Shown one piece after another: positions 30,576-39,741 of a DNA stretch of 64,000 bases. Origin of the DNA: Bugula neritina (Eukaryota; Bryozoa; Gymnolaemata; Cheilostomatida; Bugulidae); contig OZ037765.1 in the NCBI GenBank assembly GCA_964035545.1, positions 35,229,504 through 35,293,503 of the forward strand, in the 5' to 3' direction. Within the stretch, counting starts at the first letter, position 1; each line of letters opens with the position of its first letter. Under the pieces are notes generated by a model. The model saw only the letters and a list, made by a program, of their open reading frames with translations. It searched no databases and was not told the DNA's origin. The translations under genes and the position numbers were made by a program.

Positions 30576-31181
30576 TTAACCTGTTGCATCAGGACTCGCC
30601 CAGTGAGGTTTCAGCCGTGCTTCGTTCTGGACCGACACTTGTCCAGACCGTTCCACTTTATAAGTGTGATTAGGCATCACCTCAATCACGCAGTAGGAAC
30701 TTACGAACTTCGGCTGCAACTTGGCTGCCTGTCCGCGTCGCCGGCAATGACTGGTCATCCAGACCCAGTCTCCCACCTTGTATAGGGGGGGGTCGTCAGA
30801 GTCACCACTTCTGACCTGCCATTGCTGCTCACGTAGCACCTCGTGAGCCGTCCCCATGCGCTTTATGAGCTTGTCCACGTAATCGTGGACGTTGCTCTCC
30901 GGAGCTGGAACATGATAGGTTACGTGCTCAGGAACCCTGGTTTCTCTCCCCAGCATGAGAAAATTAGGGGTCTCCAGTGTACTGGAGTGAGGGGTACTAC
31001 GGTAAGCTCGCATGATTTGCGGCAGCACCATGTCCCACTCTTCCTGGCTCCTACCGATAAGCAGGCTTCTCAGTGAGTCTCTTAGCATTCGGTTGTTCCG
31101 CTCCACAACCCCGTTCCCTTGCGGGTGATACGGGGTCGTCCGACTCTGGTTTACCCCCCACATTTTACAGAGATCGCTCAT
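30576..31181 (-). CDS. gypsy B integrase, C-terminal part
   Basis: Continues in the same frame after the stop: HPQGNGVVERNNRMLRDSLR holds the catalytic Glu, then MRAYRSTPHSSTLETPNFLM and the C-terminal KVGDWVWMTS segment with HTYKVERSGQ. It is 202 codons and ends at a stop before the proline-rich tail. Confidence 0.9.
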   Translation of the reverse strand: MSDLCKMWGVNQSRTTPYHPQGNGVVERNNRMLRDSLRSLLIGRSQEEWDMVLPQIMRAYRSTPHSSTLETPNFLMLGRETRVPEHVTYHVPAPESNVHDYVDKLIKRMGTAHEVLREQQWQVRSGDSDDPPLYKVGDWVWMTSHCRRRGQAAKLQPKFVSSYCVIEVMPNHTYKVERSGQVSVQNEARLKPHWASPDATG

Positions 31182-31184
31182 AAG

Positions 31185-32057
31185 TTACGACTGAAACTGG
31201 GCGCCTTGATCAGAGTGTATCTGTTCCGGCAAGCCGAAATAGCAGAACACATGCTGATCCAAAGCTCTGGCCACCGAGGGGGCCGACGCATCTGGAATAG
31301 CCAGTGCATCAGCCCACCGCGTGAAATGGTCAGCTAGTACCAGTATCCAGTTATTACCTCTCACTGTTGTGGGCATGGGGCCTACCAGATCTACAGCAAC
31401 TATTTGCCACGGACGACCGGCATGGAGGCGGCGCCTCCCTGCGGTCTCAGTGGGGCCGCCGCGCTTACTAGCTTGGCACACCTCGCACTTCCGCACCCGG
31501 AGTCGGACATCCCGGGTCATACCGGGCCAAAACCACTGAAGTTGAAGACACCTAGTCACCCGGCTAGCTCCCGCCTGAGCTTGCTTATGGGTGTCCCAGA
31601 TCAACTTCCGCCTCAGAGCGGACGGGCAGACTACCTTCTCTTGTTCACTGCGATTGGTGCCGGCTGCCAACGTTATCGTTAGCAGCCCATCGCTGTTAAA
31701 CCGGAGAGAGCCCCAGCGGTCACAGAAGTACTCAAACTCTGCACTTTTTACTCGCTGTTCGGCCTTACTCGGCCGCCGTTCCTCCTTCTTGGCCCGGACT
31801 AGGTCAGCTACCACCCCTGGTAGTGTAGCCTGGAGCCGACACAGCTCTCTGACGTTCCTGAGCAGCGTGGGGTTTGCGTGAAGGTTGTTAACAGCTTCAT
31901 TAGGGGATTCAAAGTTGTCCTTCTTCCTAGCTGTATACACCCGCTTTCCCCAACTGTGCTTCAACGTCCGAGCGAGGGGGTCCACCATCCTTGCGCTCAA
32001 TACTCTGGCACTGCTTACACCCATCTGCCTGGCGGCCGCTGAGTTCGTCGGCGTCAC
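31185..32057 (-). CDS. gypsy B integrase, N-terminal and catalytic part
   Basis: The zinc-binding segment reads IWDTHKQAQAGASRVTRC then KCEVCQ; the second His of the HHCC motif is replaced by Gln (QAQAG), and element C has Asn there. Catalytic residues: Asp in IVAVDLVGPM and Asp in IHSDQGAQF. An in-frame TAA at 31182-31184 follows, before the Glu of the triad. Confidence 0.88.
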   Translation of the reverse strand: MTPTNSAAARQMGVSSARVLSARMVDPLARTLKHSWGKRVYTARKKDNFESPNEAVNNLHANPTLLRNVRELCRLQATLPGVVADLVRAKKEERRPSKAEQRVKSAEFEYFCDRWGSLRFNSDGLLTITLAAGTNRSEQEKVVCPSALRRKLIWDTHKQAQAGASRVTRCLQLQWFWPGMTRDVRLRVRKCEVCQASKRGGPTETAGRRRLHAGRPWQIVAVDLVGPMPTTVRGNNWILVLADHFTRWADALAIPDASAPSVARALDQHVFCYFGLPEQIHSDQGAQFQS

Positions 32058-33630
32058 CGTGTTTCTTACCGGGTTGATGTTCGATCCGATAAGAAAACTC
32101 TGCCAGGATTTCCAGCCAGCGCACTACTTGGCTTGATGGTTCCGCCCGTCGACACAGCCATATCAAAGACGCATGATCCGTCCGAAGCCGGAATGTGCGC
32201 CTATATAGGTATGGTCTAAAGTGTTTGACCGCCTTGACTACTGCCAAGAGTTCCCTCCTGGTTGTACAGTAGTTCTTCTCAGGCGCCGACAGGGCTTTGC
32301 TATAGTAAGCCACCGCCACCTCGCGGCCATCTTGGACATGCGACAGCACAGCCCCCACATTATGGTTACTGGCATCAGTATCCAAAATGTACTCCTTCGC
32401 AGGGTCAGGATACCCCAAGATGGGTGCTTCCACCAGGCGATCCTTTACGTGGTCAAATGCCTTCTGCTTGGCCTGTGTCCACTGCCATCGCACCCCTTTT
32501 GCTGTCAGCCGATTTAACGGCTGTGCAATTCCGGCGAAGCCTGGTATGTACTGACGATAGTACCCTACCAGTCCCAGGAATGCCCGCAATTCAGGGAGGT
32601 CGACAGGGACAGCCCAGTCCCTCACAGCCCGTACCTTCTCGGGGTCGGTGGCGACCCCGTCTCGACCAACTACATGGCCCAGGTACTTAACCTCGCGATG
32701 CAATAATGCACACTTAGAGGGCTTGAGCTTCAGACCAGCAGCTCGAAGTCCGTCAAACACCTCCCTGAGTCGACTGACATGTGTGTCGAAGTCGGGGGAG
32801 ATGACAATGACATCATCGAGGTAGATGAGCAAGGTCTTCCAGTGTAGCCCACTCAGGACCTGCTCCATGAGTCGCTGGAAGGTGGCCGGTGCGGGCGTAA
32901 GTCCGAATGGCAACACCTTCCATTTCCAGAGCCCATCCCGCGTAATAAACGCGGCCTTGTCCTGTGCTTCAGGAATCAGGGGCACCTGCCAATACCTGCT
33001 TAACAAGTCCAACGTGCTGAAGAACTTGCTACCAGCTAAGGCATCGAGCGACTCATCGATCTTAGGAAGAGGGTAAGCGTCCTGGATGGTCATGCTGTTC
33101 AGCCTGCGATAATCAACGCAAAACCTCCACCTCCGATCCTTTTTCCGAACCAGGACAACTGGAGAACTCCAGGCCCCATGGCCTGGCTCAATCAGGTCCC
33201 GGTTCAGAAGGTCTTGCACCTGAGGGCTCACTTTTCTCTCCTTCTCAGGACCTAACCGGCGGGTCGGCTGCCAGATGGGCGCCGCCCCCGCCGCCAGGGG
33301 TATCTCATGACAGACAGTCTTAGTCAGACCCATGTCGTGGTCGCCGCAACTGAACACGTCCTTGTACTCAGAGAGTAGCCGCGCCATCATCAGGCGTTCT
33401 CGCTTGCTCTCACAGCCATCACAGGCATCCTCGTTCAACTCCGCTACGTGTTCAGGCACCGGCCCCCTGCTGTCTCTAGTGGGTACCCCAGGGGCTTTGT
33501 CTGCTGTCTCCAGCGCGGCCCTACATCCTCCTCCTGTACGGAGTGCAACTTCCCCACTAGAGACCCAGCCGGCAATTCTACCGGCTCCGTGAAAGGATTT
33601 ACGCACTGGACCAGGAACTTCCCCGCTCAT
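31927..33630 (-). CDS. gypsy B reverse transcriptase and RNase H
   Basis: 567 codons. A linker is followed by RT (WSSPVVLVRKKDRRWRFCVD, YRRLNSMTIQDAYPLPKIDE, catalytic IYLDDVIV with YLDD at 32812-32823, GLKLKPSKCALLHREVKYLG). RNase H has ILDTDASNHNVGAVLSHVQD, CTTRRELLAVVKAVKHFRPY and RTDHASLIWL. A spacer ends the frame. The motifs are of the Ty3/gypsy type and look intact. The frame closes at 31927, and integrase resumes in another frame, so a frameshift lies near 31945. Confidence 0.93.
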   Translation of the reverse strand: MSGEVPGPVRKSFHGAGRIAGWVSSGEVALRTGGGCRAALETADKAPGVPTRDSRGPVPEHVAELNEDACDGCESKRERLMMARLLSEYKDVFSCGDHDMGLTKTVCHEIPLAAGAAPIWQPTRRLGPEKERKVSPQVQDLLNRDLIEPGHGAWSSPVVLVRKKDRRWRFCVDYRRLNSMTIQDAYPLPKIDESLDALAGSKFFSTLDLLSRYWQVPLIPEAQDKAAFITRDGLWKWKVLPFGLTPAPATFQRLMEQVLSGLHWKTLLIYLDDVIVISPDFDTHVSRLREVFDGLRAAGLKLKPSKCALLHREVKYLGHVVGRDGVATDPEKVRAVRDWAVPVDLPELRAFLGLVGYYRQYIPGFAGIAQPLNRLTAKGVRWQWTQAKQKAFDHVKDRLVEAPILGYPDPAKEYILDTDASNHNVGAVLSHVQDGREVAVAYYSKALSAPEKNYCTTRRELLAVVKAVKHFRPYLYRRTFRLRTDHASLIWLCRRAEPSSQVVRWLEILAEFSYRIEHQPGKKHGDADELSGRQADGCKQCQSIERKDGGPPRSDVEAQLGKAGVYS

Positions 33631-33760
33631 CCAGTCTATTCAGACTGTTGGCGAGCTGGACGCCCCCCAATGCACCTTCCACCACTCCTAGCTCGGAGAT
33701 TTCTCTACAGTTCACTCTGCAGCAAACTGTAGCTCGGGAGCGCCCAGGTACAGTACAACG

Positions 33761-33967
33761 CTACACCACCTGCACTCCCCCCACCAAGGGTCGGCCAAGT
33801 CGGTCGACACAGGCCAGCTCACGTCTGGCCATCACCACCGCCGACTTGCTAAAGTCGATGTAGCACCTGTGTCGCTTCAGAAATGGCATGCCCAAGATGG
33901 CGTCCTCCTTGAGTTGACTGACGATGAAGGTCTCACTGATCGTCTGATCACTGACTCTACCAGTCAA
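33761..33967 (-). pseudogene. gypsy B protease remnant without active site
   Basis: 68 codons of the second half of the retropepsin domain (ETFIVSQLKEDAILGMPFLK, HRCYIDFSKSAVVMARRELA). The DTG active-site segment visible in element A at 152-160 is absent, removed together with gag. Confidence 0.85.
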
Positions 33968-34110
33968 CTGGATTACCCCATAGAAAGGAAACCCGCAAGT
34001 GGTACCTGTTCATAGGCAGCGCTGGGCCGCCTACGTGATCTTCCTCTATTACGCGTCGTCCTCGACAGCCATCTTCTTTCTACTCCCTGGCTAGGAGCAT
34101 TTGTATTAAG

Positions 34111-34132
34111 TGGGATCCCACCGCTGCCACCA
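34111..34132 (-). other. gypsy B primer-binding site, matches the 3' end of a tRNA-Leu
   Basis: The + strand TGGGATCCCACCGCTGCCAC + CA equals, except near its left end, the 3' end of a eukaryotic tRNA-Leu (…ATCCCACCGCTGCCACCA). It sits one base inside the 5' LTR. The same site occurs at 43225 and, with changes, at 13636. Confidence 0.8.
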
Positions 34133-34133
34133 C

Positions 34134-34548
34134 TGTAGTGAATTTCGCAATTCACTATATTATGTGGGTCGACTTATACAAAGCTACTACACCAGGTTAT
34201 TTAGGTTATCACAAGTTTATTATTTACAAGATACAAGAATTGAATTACTACTAACATGAATTGAACCATTACATAATAATGAGCACTTTGCACACAACTA
34301 CTCTAAGCGAAGTCCCAAGCTGCTCTGCCCAGCTAGCTACTTAGCGTGCTTCTACTACGAGTAGCGAGCTCCACCTGCTATCAATTAACAGTCAGTCCTG
34401 ATTGGCTGGTATTAGTGGTGCCACTGTCGACCATAAGATACAAGTCGGCTGGAAGTTGATATAGTCTATCTCCATAATAGCATACAACATAGAGTCGACC
34501 CTTTCGATATATAACTAACAATCAATTGCACTACTGATATCCATTACA
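34134..34548 (-). repeat. 5' LTR of gypsy element B
   Basis: 415 bp; ends TGTAGTGAAT and CCATTACA on the + strand. It differs from the 3' LTR (MITE removed) at roughly 20-25 positions by eye, so the insertion is fairly old. Confidence 0.93.
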
Positions 34549-34587
34549 ATATTTACTGTCAACACTCCCACTAACTCCACATTGAAT

Positions 34588-36333
34588 CTAAATTATATAC
34601 AAGTGTTTACTGCATAGTTGCAAAAATCTAGTTTTAGGCATTGGCTTTGTCAACAGGTCTGCCAAAATTACCTCACTTGGACAAAAGTTTGTTGCTACAG
34701 TTTTTGAGTTAACAGCTTCCCTAACATAGTGGTATTTAATGTCCATGTGCTTGATACGCTTGGTGCTTTTGTTATTGTTAGCAATGGCTGCGGCAAATTG
34801 ATTGTCTACATTAATAACAGTTGCGTCCAAGATTGGACTATCTATATCTGTTAGGAGTTGTCTTAACCAGACCGCTTCTTTTGTAGCTTCAAACAATGAG
34901 ATGTATTCTGACTCAGCGGTTGAGAGGGCAACCGTATTTTGTCCCTTGCTAAACCATGTGATAAGATTGTCTGCATATGAGAATACTACCCCAGTTGTTG
35001 AGTGCCGATCATCACTATTATCTGCCCAACTAGCATCTAAATATCCAATTAATGTTCCATTATTTTTTCTGTAACTAAGTCCAACATCACTAGAACCTTT
35101 CAAATATCGCAAAACACGTTTAGCTGCAGTAAGGTGTGTTACAGTGGGGCAGGAATTGAACTTAGAGAGGACTCCCACTGCATAGGCAATGTCAGGTCGG
35201 GTTGCAACCGCAAGGTATAATAGACTGCCTACGATTGACTGGTACAGCTTTTGATCAACTGGTTTGCTTCTATCTGATTTGACCAGCTTTACATCTATAG
35301 CCGCAGGTGTAGATACTGGATTACAGTTTTCCATATTCTGAACTTTGTGAGTATTTTTGCGATTGATGAAGGCCTGCTGACTTATCTTTAGAAAGTTTTC
35401 TCCAGGCTCTATTGACATACCAAGAAGGAAATTTAGTTTACCCAAGTCTTTCATTGCAAATCTATTGGCTAGTCTTTGTTTAACCTGAAGCAGAGCAGAT
35501 TCAGTGCTTGACATAATCACAAGATCATCTACATAAATAGCAATAATGGTTTTTACATATATGCACTGGTCAGCAGATGACTGAGTAAAACCTTCTGATT
35601 TCAAAAAATTATCTAGAACAGCATTCCAACACCTAGGTGATTGCTTGAGGCCATAGATTGACTTATTGAGTTTACACACTAATTTCTCTTTTCCCCGTTT
35701 CACGAAATCCTCTGGTTGTGACATATATATCTCTTCACTTAAATGTCCATTTAGGAATGCCGTTATTACGTCCATTTGATGAATGTACATGTTGTTGCAG
35801 AGAGCATAAGCTAGCAAGGCTCTTAACGATGGATATTTTACTACTGGCGCATACGTTTTATCATAGTCCACACCAGCTTGTTGTGTGAACCCTCGAGCTA
35901 CTAGTCGACCTTTGTAGCGCTCAATGTTTCCGTCTTTGTCGTATTTAGATCTAAATACCCATTTACAGTCAACCGTCTGACGGTTGCTAGGTAAAGAAAC
36001 AAGCTCCCATGTGTTGTTCTCAACCAAAGAGTAGTATTCAGCTTGTGCTGCAGCTAGCCATTCTCTTGAATGTGGACTGGTCAATGCTTCTGCATTGCTT
36101 TTAGGTTCTACAATTCCTTGGGCGTAGCATGCTCTGTGACTGGTTTCTGCTGCTACAGACGAGTTACTTATATATTCATCTATACCAAATCTTACTGGAG
36201 GGTGATGTGTGTGAGTAGGCCTACGTGGTTCATCACAGCTTGGAGCATCAGAGTTGTCCTCACTTGGGGCACCAGAGTTGTCTTGAGTTTGCATGTCTAC
36301 AGAAAACCTGTTTGCATATGGAGTTGCCTCCAC
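34588..36333 (-). CDS. copia reverse transcriptase and RNase H
   Basis: RT motifs run in order from VDCKWVFRSKYDKDG through GVDYDKTYAPVVKYPSLRAL and DVITAFLNGHL to the catalytic IYVDDLVI (YVDD at 35524-35535). RNase H has GYLDASWADN and TVALSTAESEYISLFEATKE. The domain appears undamaged over 581 codons. The frame is the same as that of the integrase part. Confidence 0.94.
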   Translation of the reverse strand: MEATPYANRFSVDMQTQDNSGAPSEDNSDAPSCDEPRRPTHTHHPPVRFGIDEYISNSSVAAETSHRACYAQGIVEPKSNAEALTSPHSREWLAAAQAEYYSLVENNTWELVSLPSNRQTVDCKWVFRSKYDKDGNIERYKGRLVARGFTQQAGVDYDKTYAPVVKYPSLRALLAYALCNNMYIHQMDVITAFLNGHLSEEIYMSQPEDFVKRGKEKLVCKLNKSIYGLKQSPRCWNAVLDNFLKSEGFTQSSADQCIYVKTIIAIYVDDLVIMSSTESALLQVKQRLANRFAMKDLGKLNFLLGMSIEPGENFLKISQQAFINRKNTHKVQNMENCNPVSTPAAIDVKLVKSDRSKPVDQKLYQSIVGSLLYLAVATRPDIAYAVGVLSKFNSCPTVTHLTAAKRVLRYLKGSSDVGLSYRKNNGTLIGYLDASWADNSDDRHSTTGVVFSYADNLITWFSKGQNTVALSTAESEYISLFEATKEAVWLRQLLTDIDSPILDATVINVDNQFAAAIANNNKSTKRIKHMDIKYHYVREAVNSKTVATNFCPSEVILADLLTKPMPKTRFLQLCSKHLYII

Positions 36334-36348
36334 TATTTCGTTTGTAAC

Positions 36349-37911
36349 TCAAGCACCAAATTTTGTTTCGTCGAATGTAACATCACGTCTGATTACAACC
36401 TTTTTGGAGTTGGGATTGTACAGCCGGTACCCTTTTGACTGTGAGGCATAGCCCACCAAAACCATATTTTCTGCTTTGCTGTCTGGTTTTGACCTGAGTT
36501 GCTCAGGAATATGACTGTAAGCGAGACATCCAAATACTCTAATATGACTTATATTTGGCTTATAACCAAACCAGCTTTCATGAGGTGTCACTGATGTTGC
36601 TTTGGTGGGCAGACGATTTCTTGTGTATGCAGCAGTGTTGATAGCTTCAGCCCAAAATAACTTTGGTAAACCTGATTGAATTATCATAGCTCTGGCTGAC
36701 TCGCATACGGTACGATTAAAACGCTCAGCAACACCGTTTTGCTCTGGGGAGTATCTTACAGTGGTTTGGTGTTGAATACCATGTGACAATAAATATTGTT
36801 CAAAGCTTTTGCTGGTGTATTCACCACCACCATCACTGCGGAGTGCACCAATTTTTAGACCTGTGTGATTTGTCACCAATGCCTGAAACTCCCTAAATCT
36901 ATCAAAAACCTCTGATTTTTCTTTAATAAAACACACATAAGAATATCTTGAAAAATCATCAATAAAAGATACAAAATATGCACTGCCTCCAATAGACTTT
37001 GTTTTCATAGGACCACAAACATCTGTATGCACTAATTCAAGTGGTCTACTAGACTTGATACCTACATGCTTACTAAAACATTTTCTAGTCATTTTGCCTT
37101 TGATGCATGGCTCACACACACCTACATGTACATTAGATAAGTCTGCCCCTACTACTAACCTATTTTGTTGAGCAGATTGAATGCTTTGCATGCCAGCATG
37201 TCCAAGGCGTTGATGCCACAAATCAGTATCACTAGCAGGGGAAGCAACGTGGTAGTTCGAGTACATAGTGTCCAGATAATATAGTTCATTGCAGAGTGTT
37301 CCTGTTGCACGCAGCTTTCCTGATTTGTTTTTCAGCCAACAGCGGCTATGTCTAAATTGTATTATAAGATTCTTCTCTGCTGCTGATCGTACTGAAAAGA
37401 GATTAGTTTTCAGTCCAGGCACATGCAATACGTCATACATTGTGTTCAGCTTTATTTGTTGGCCTCTTATGCGAGTGAAAATTTCTATATTTCCCTTGCC
37501 AACGACTTCCAGCACATGACCACCAAGAGTAACTTTCTGTGGAACTTCAAAGTTGTTGTATACCTTAAATAGATCTTTGTTGTGCGTCATATGTGAAGTG
37601 GCACCTGAGTCTATGAGCCAGTTATTCTCCTTTTCCCTTTTTGATACGAGGAAGGCACTCTCAGTTTCCTCAATTGCATTCTGATTCTGTATTACTGGTT
37701 TAGCCTTATGACTGGATTCATCAGCTAGACCTAGTTTTGGACAGTTCCGTATAAGATGCGCTGGAGAGCCACACTTGAAACATGTCCTTTTTGTGTAGTG
37801 TGGCTTGCTTCGATAGTTACCAGTGGCGAGAGCTGTGTCTATGTTACGATCTGTTGGTACACGAGTTTGTTCTTTTCGTCGTTGTTCTTCAGACATAAGA
37901 GCCTGTTGCAC
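36349..37911 (-). CDS. copia nucleocapsid, protease and integrase
   Basis: Zinc knuckle CFKCGSPAHLIRNC, protease active site WLIDSGATSHMT, then an integrase with the HHCC zinc-binding segment (LWHQRLGHAG, then CEPCIKGK). Catalytic residues are the Asp in LVHTDVCGPM, the Asp in ALRSDGGGEY and the Glu in QNGVAERFNRT, the DDE triad. It stops at a TGA (36349-36351) just before RT. The frame is otherwise unchanged across it, so one point mutation separates the two halves of pol. Confidence 0.93.
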   Translation of the reverse strand: MQQALMSEEQRRKEQTRVPTDRNIDTALATGNYRSKPHYTKRTCFKCGSPAHLIRNCPKLGLADESSHKAKPVIQNQNAIEETESAFLVSKREKENNWLIDSGATSHMTHNKDLFKVYNNFEVPQKVTLGGHVLEVVGKGNIEIFTRIRGQQIKLNTMYDVLHVPGLKTNLFSVRSAAEKNLIIQFRHSRCWLKNKSGKLRATGTLCNELYYLDTMYSNYHVASPASDTDLWHQRLGHAGMQSIQSAQQNRLVVGADLSNVHVGVCEPCIKGKMTRKCFSKHVGIKSSRPLELVHTDVCGPMKTKSIGGSAYFVSFIDDFSRYSYVCFIKEKSEVFDRFREFQALVTNHTGLKIGALRSDGGGEYTSKSFEQYLLSHGIQHQTTVRYSPEQNGVAERFNRTVCESARAMIIQSGLPKLFWAEAINTAAYTRNRLPTKATSVTPHESWFGYKPNISHIRVFGCLAYSHIPEQLRSKPDSKAENMVLVGYASQSKGYRLYNPNSKKVVIRRDVTFDETKFGA

Positions 37912-38453
37912 ATATAGTTCAGTGTCAGGTCTTCGAATCTAGCTTCTAGAGCAATTACCAGTGTTGAGTAGCTGCTAGGTAGGCTACCAAGTAGTGTCAC
38001 TACCTGATCTTCTTCGCTAATAGAGGAGTTTACAGCAGCCAGTTTGTCAGTTAATTCCTTCATATATCTAATGTGCTGCTCAATCGATGCATTTTCTCCC
38101 ATTACGGTTCTGAAATATTGCTTTTTTAGAAACAGTCTGTTAGTTAACGTGTCACGCTCAAAATGTTGTTGTAAAGTGCCCCATGCTTGCTTTGGTTCTG
38201 TGCAGCTGGTTATGAGATATAGCAAGTCATCGCTCACCGAGAGTATAATAATTGACATAGCCTTGCTTGATTTCTTTGTATAGTCCAGTTTCGTTTGAAC
38301 ACCAGCTGATTCTTCAGGCTCAGTTATAGAGCCATCAACATATCCCCATAGCTCTTTAGCAATCAGCAAATGCTTGAGTTTAAACTTCCAAGTGCTAAAA
38401 TTTTTACTCGTCAGCTTGTCTACAGATTGCTTGTCTTCAATAATTCCAGCCAT
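37839..38453 (-). CDS. copia Gag (capsid-like)
   Basis: 205 codons starting MAGIIEDKQSVDKLTSKNFS. NFSTWKFKLKHLLIAKELW and later LLGSLPSSYSTLVIALEA are typical of copia-type Gag (the UBN2/DUF4219 class). Its reading frame overlaps the start of pol by 73 nt in a different frame. The residues that should continue (EEQRRKEQTR) lie in the other frame, so I infer an indel near 37915 rather than programmed shifting. Confidence 0.85.
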   Translation of the reverse strand: MAGIIEDKQSVDKLTSKNFSTWKFKLKHLLIAKELWGYVDGSITEPEESAGVQTKLDYTKKSSKAMSIIILSVSDDLLYLITSCTEPKQAWGTLQQHFERDTLTNRLFLKKQYFRTVMGENASIEQHIRYMKELTDKLAAVNSSISEEDQVVTLLGSLPSSYSTLVIALEARFEDLTLNYMCNRLLCLKNNDEKNKLVYQQIVT

Positions 38454-38490
38454 TTCGTCTTTTTATACTACTGTAACTAGTGTTTGAGAT

Positions 38491-38510
38491 AGCGCTCTGG
38501 GCCCATAACC
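38491..38510 (-). other. copia primer-binding site, complementary to the anticodon region of initiator tRNA-Met
   Basis: Directly inside the 5' LTR, the + strand reads AGCGCTCTGGGCCCATAACC. CTGGGCCCATAACC equals the anticodon stem-loop of eukaryotic initiator tRNA-Met, not its 3' end. Drosophila copia uses such an internal half-tRNA primer; the match suggests the same mechanism here. Confidence 0.85.
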
Positions 38511-38731
38511 TGTTAGAGTTATAATTTGACAGAGCTCTTTATTGCACTGAATATTACAAGCAAGTGAACTAAGAACAAAAAAGCATAAAGTAGCACACAT
38601 AAGTAGATAGCTATAAACTTGCTATTACAGATAAGCAGCTAAGTACAATAGGCATAAGCTAAGAAGCAAAAGCACATTGAAATAACATCAACTGATTTAA
38701 TGTGTGGCTATAAACATATTTACTGACAACA
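38511..38731 (-). repeat. 5' LTR of the copia element
   Basis: 221 bp with ends TGTTAGAG and TGACAACA on the + strand (so TGTTGTCA...CTCTAACA in element sense). Matches 27765-27973 + 34549-34564 in order. Confidence 0.93.
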
Positions 38732-38736
38732 ATTAC

Positions 38737-39600
38737 ATGGTACTTTTATTCCACTGCTTTTATACTACATTTTATGTAGATTTTAGGCATTTAAAATATG
38801 TTTGGCAAATAGCTATATAGTAGTTTGAGTAAATTATTTATCTATTGCAGGAAATATTTTTACAAAAACAGAGCAGCTTAATTGATTATTATACAACACC
38901 TAGGAATGTTAATGACTATCTAAATGTTGTGACAGATAAGCTAAGTGACATGTCACAAGCATATAGCCACCTTCTGCAGTCTTTCAATATTGTAATGTTT
39001 TGTTGTTGGGACATTACATGAGCTTGGAAAGTTTGTTGAATAATTATAGCTTTACTCGCATTATTATAGCTATGTTAGCTATATTATGCTTTTCTACAAT
39101 GAGTTTTGCTACTGCAAAATAGCTATCTTTTTAGAATGTTATATGAACCCAGCATTTTCTGTTATTCACTCTCCTTTCTCTTTTCATTCAGTCTGCTATA
39201 ATGAACATAATTATGTCTATATATATTCAAACACAACATTTGTGATGTAAAAATTTGAAAAAGCAATGAACTGTGCTTCAGTAATTGTAGTTTATGTGAA
39301 CATAGAAACACCTATAAGTCTCAGCTACTTAATTCCAGCTCTCCTGTTAAGTTTTACACAATTTATGCTAGTTTTTTCTTAATGGAGAAGTTACCACATT
39401 ATGCAAGACAATGTTTATGATAAATTCGCAAATGGTATTTTATCTTATTCCTATAATATATTATAGACATGCGTTTTCTGTTGGAAATTGTTTTTTCAAA
39501 GTTCAAATAAATCATCTGAAACCTTATTAACACATTTAATTTCTTTTAGTAATATTCAGTATTATTATATCGTATTTCAACTAGTATATGTTTACTATAG
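38737..39600 (+). other. gene 2 intron 2, right part
   Basis: AT-rich; ends with the acceptor TTTACTATAG shared by all LRR exons. A short frame at 38851 after TTGCAG closes quickly and is not an exon. Confidence 0.6.
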
Positions 39601-39741
39601 AATGGCTAATCTGAAGAATCTGGAGACTCTTAATATATCATGGAATAACTTCAGTGAAGGATTACCTGATGTATTCACATCAATGACATATCTAAGAGAG
39701 TTGGGTATTAGTGGCTGTAAACTACCAACTCTACCTGAGAG
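39601..39741 (+). CDS. gene 2: LRR exon 1 (two leucine-rich repeats)
   Basis: 141 nt, phase 2 in and out, acceptor TTTACTATAG, donor GAGAG|GTTAGT. Encodes ANLKNLETLNISWNNFSEG, then LPDVFTSMTYLRELGISGCK and LPTLPE: two repeats of 24 and 23 residues. LRRs of this kind form a curved beta sheet for ligand binding. It joins the exon at 26450 in frame. The exposed strand residues differ from those of the other copies. Confidence 0.88.

Larger units (their letters stand above)
27974..34548 (-). mobile_element. Ty3/gypsy retrotransposon B inserted in the copia LTR; gag deleted
   Basis: LTRs at 34134-34548 (5') and 27974-28812 (3', enlarged by a MITE), with target duplication ATAT at 27970-27973 and 34549-34552. 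Pol is present from the middle of the protease to the C-terminal tail. Sequence runs directly from the first gag codons (to about 33996 on the minus strand) into the middle of the protease, so most of gag and the protease active site are missing. In-frame stops and a frameshift break pol further. Confidence 0.95.
27765..38731 (-). mobile_element. Ty1/copia retrotransposon, split by a gypsy element in its 3' LTR
   Basis: LTRs of 221 bp: 38511-38731 (5' LTR) and 27765-27973 plus 34549-34564 (3' LTR, interrupted). Target duplication ATTAC at 27760-27764 and 38732-38736. The internal part encodes Gag, protease, integrase and RT-RNase H in the copia order. Faults are a frameshift between gag and pol near 37915 and one in-frame TGA at 36349-36351. 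The two LTRs differ by substitutions and small indels, so the insertion is not new. It lies in intron 2 of gene 2, antisense to it. Confidence 0.95.

Noticed and set aside
32825-33732. Plus-strand frames across the gypsy B RT
   Set aside because: Antisense shadows of the GC-richer pol gene without motifs of their own.
38491-38510. tRNA-Met gene fragment
   Set aside because: Only the anticodon arm matches and it sits exactly at the copia primer position, so it is a primer-binding site.
38851-38890. Possible gene 2 exon after TTGCAG
   Set aside because: In the required phase it reaches a stop after about ten codons and does not resemble an LRR.
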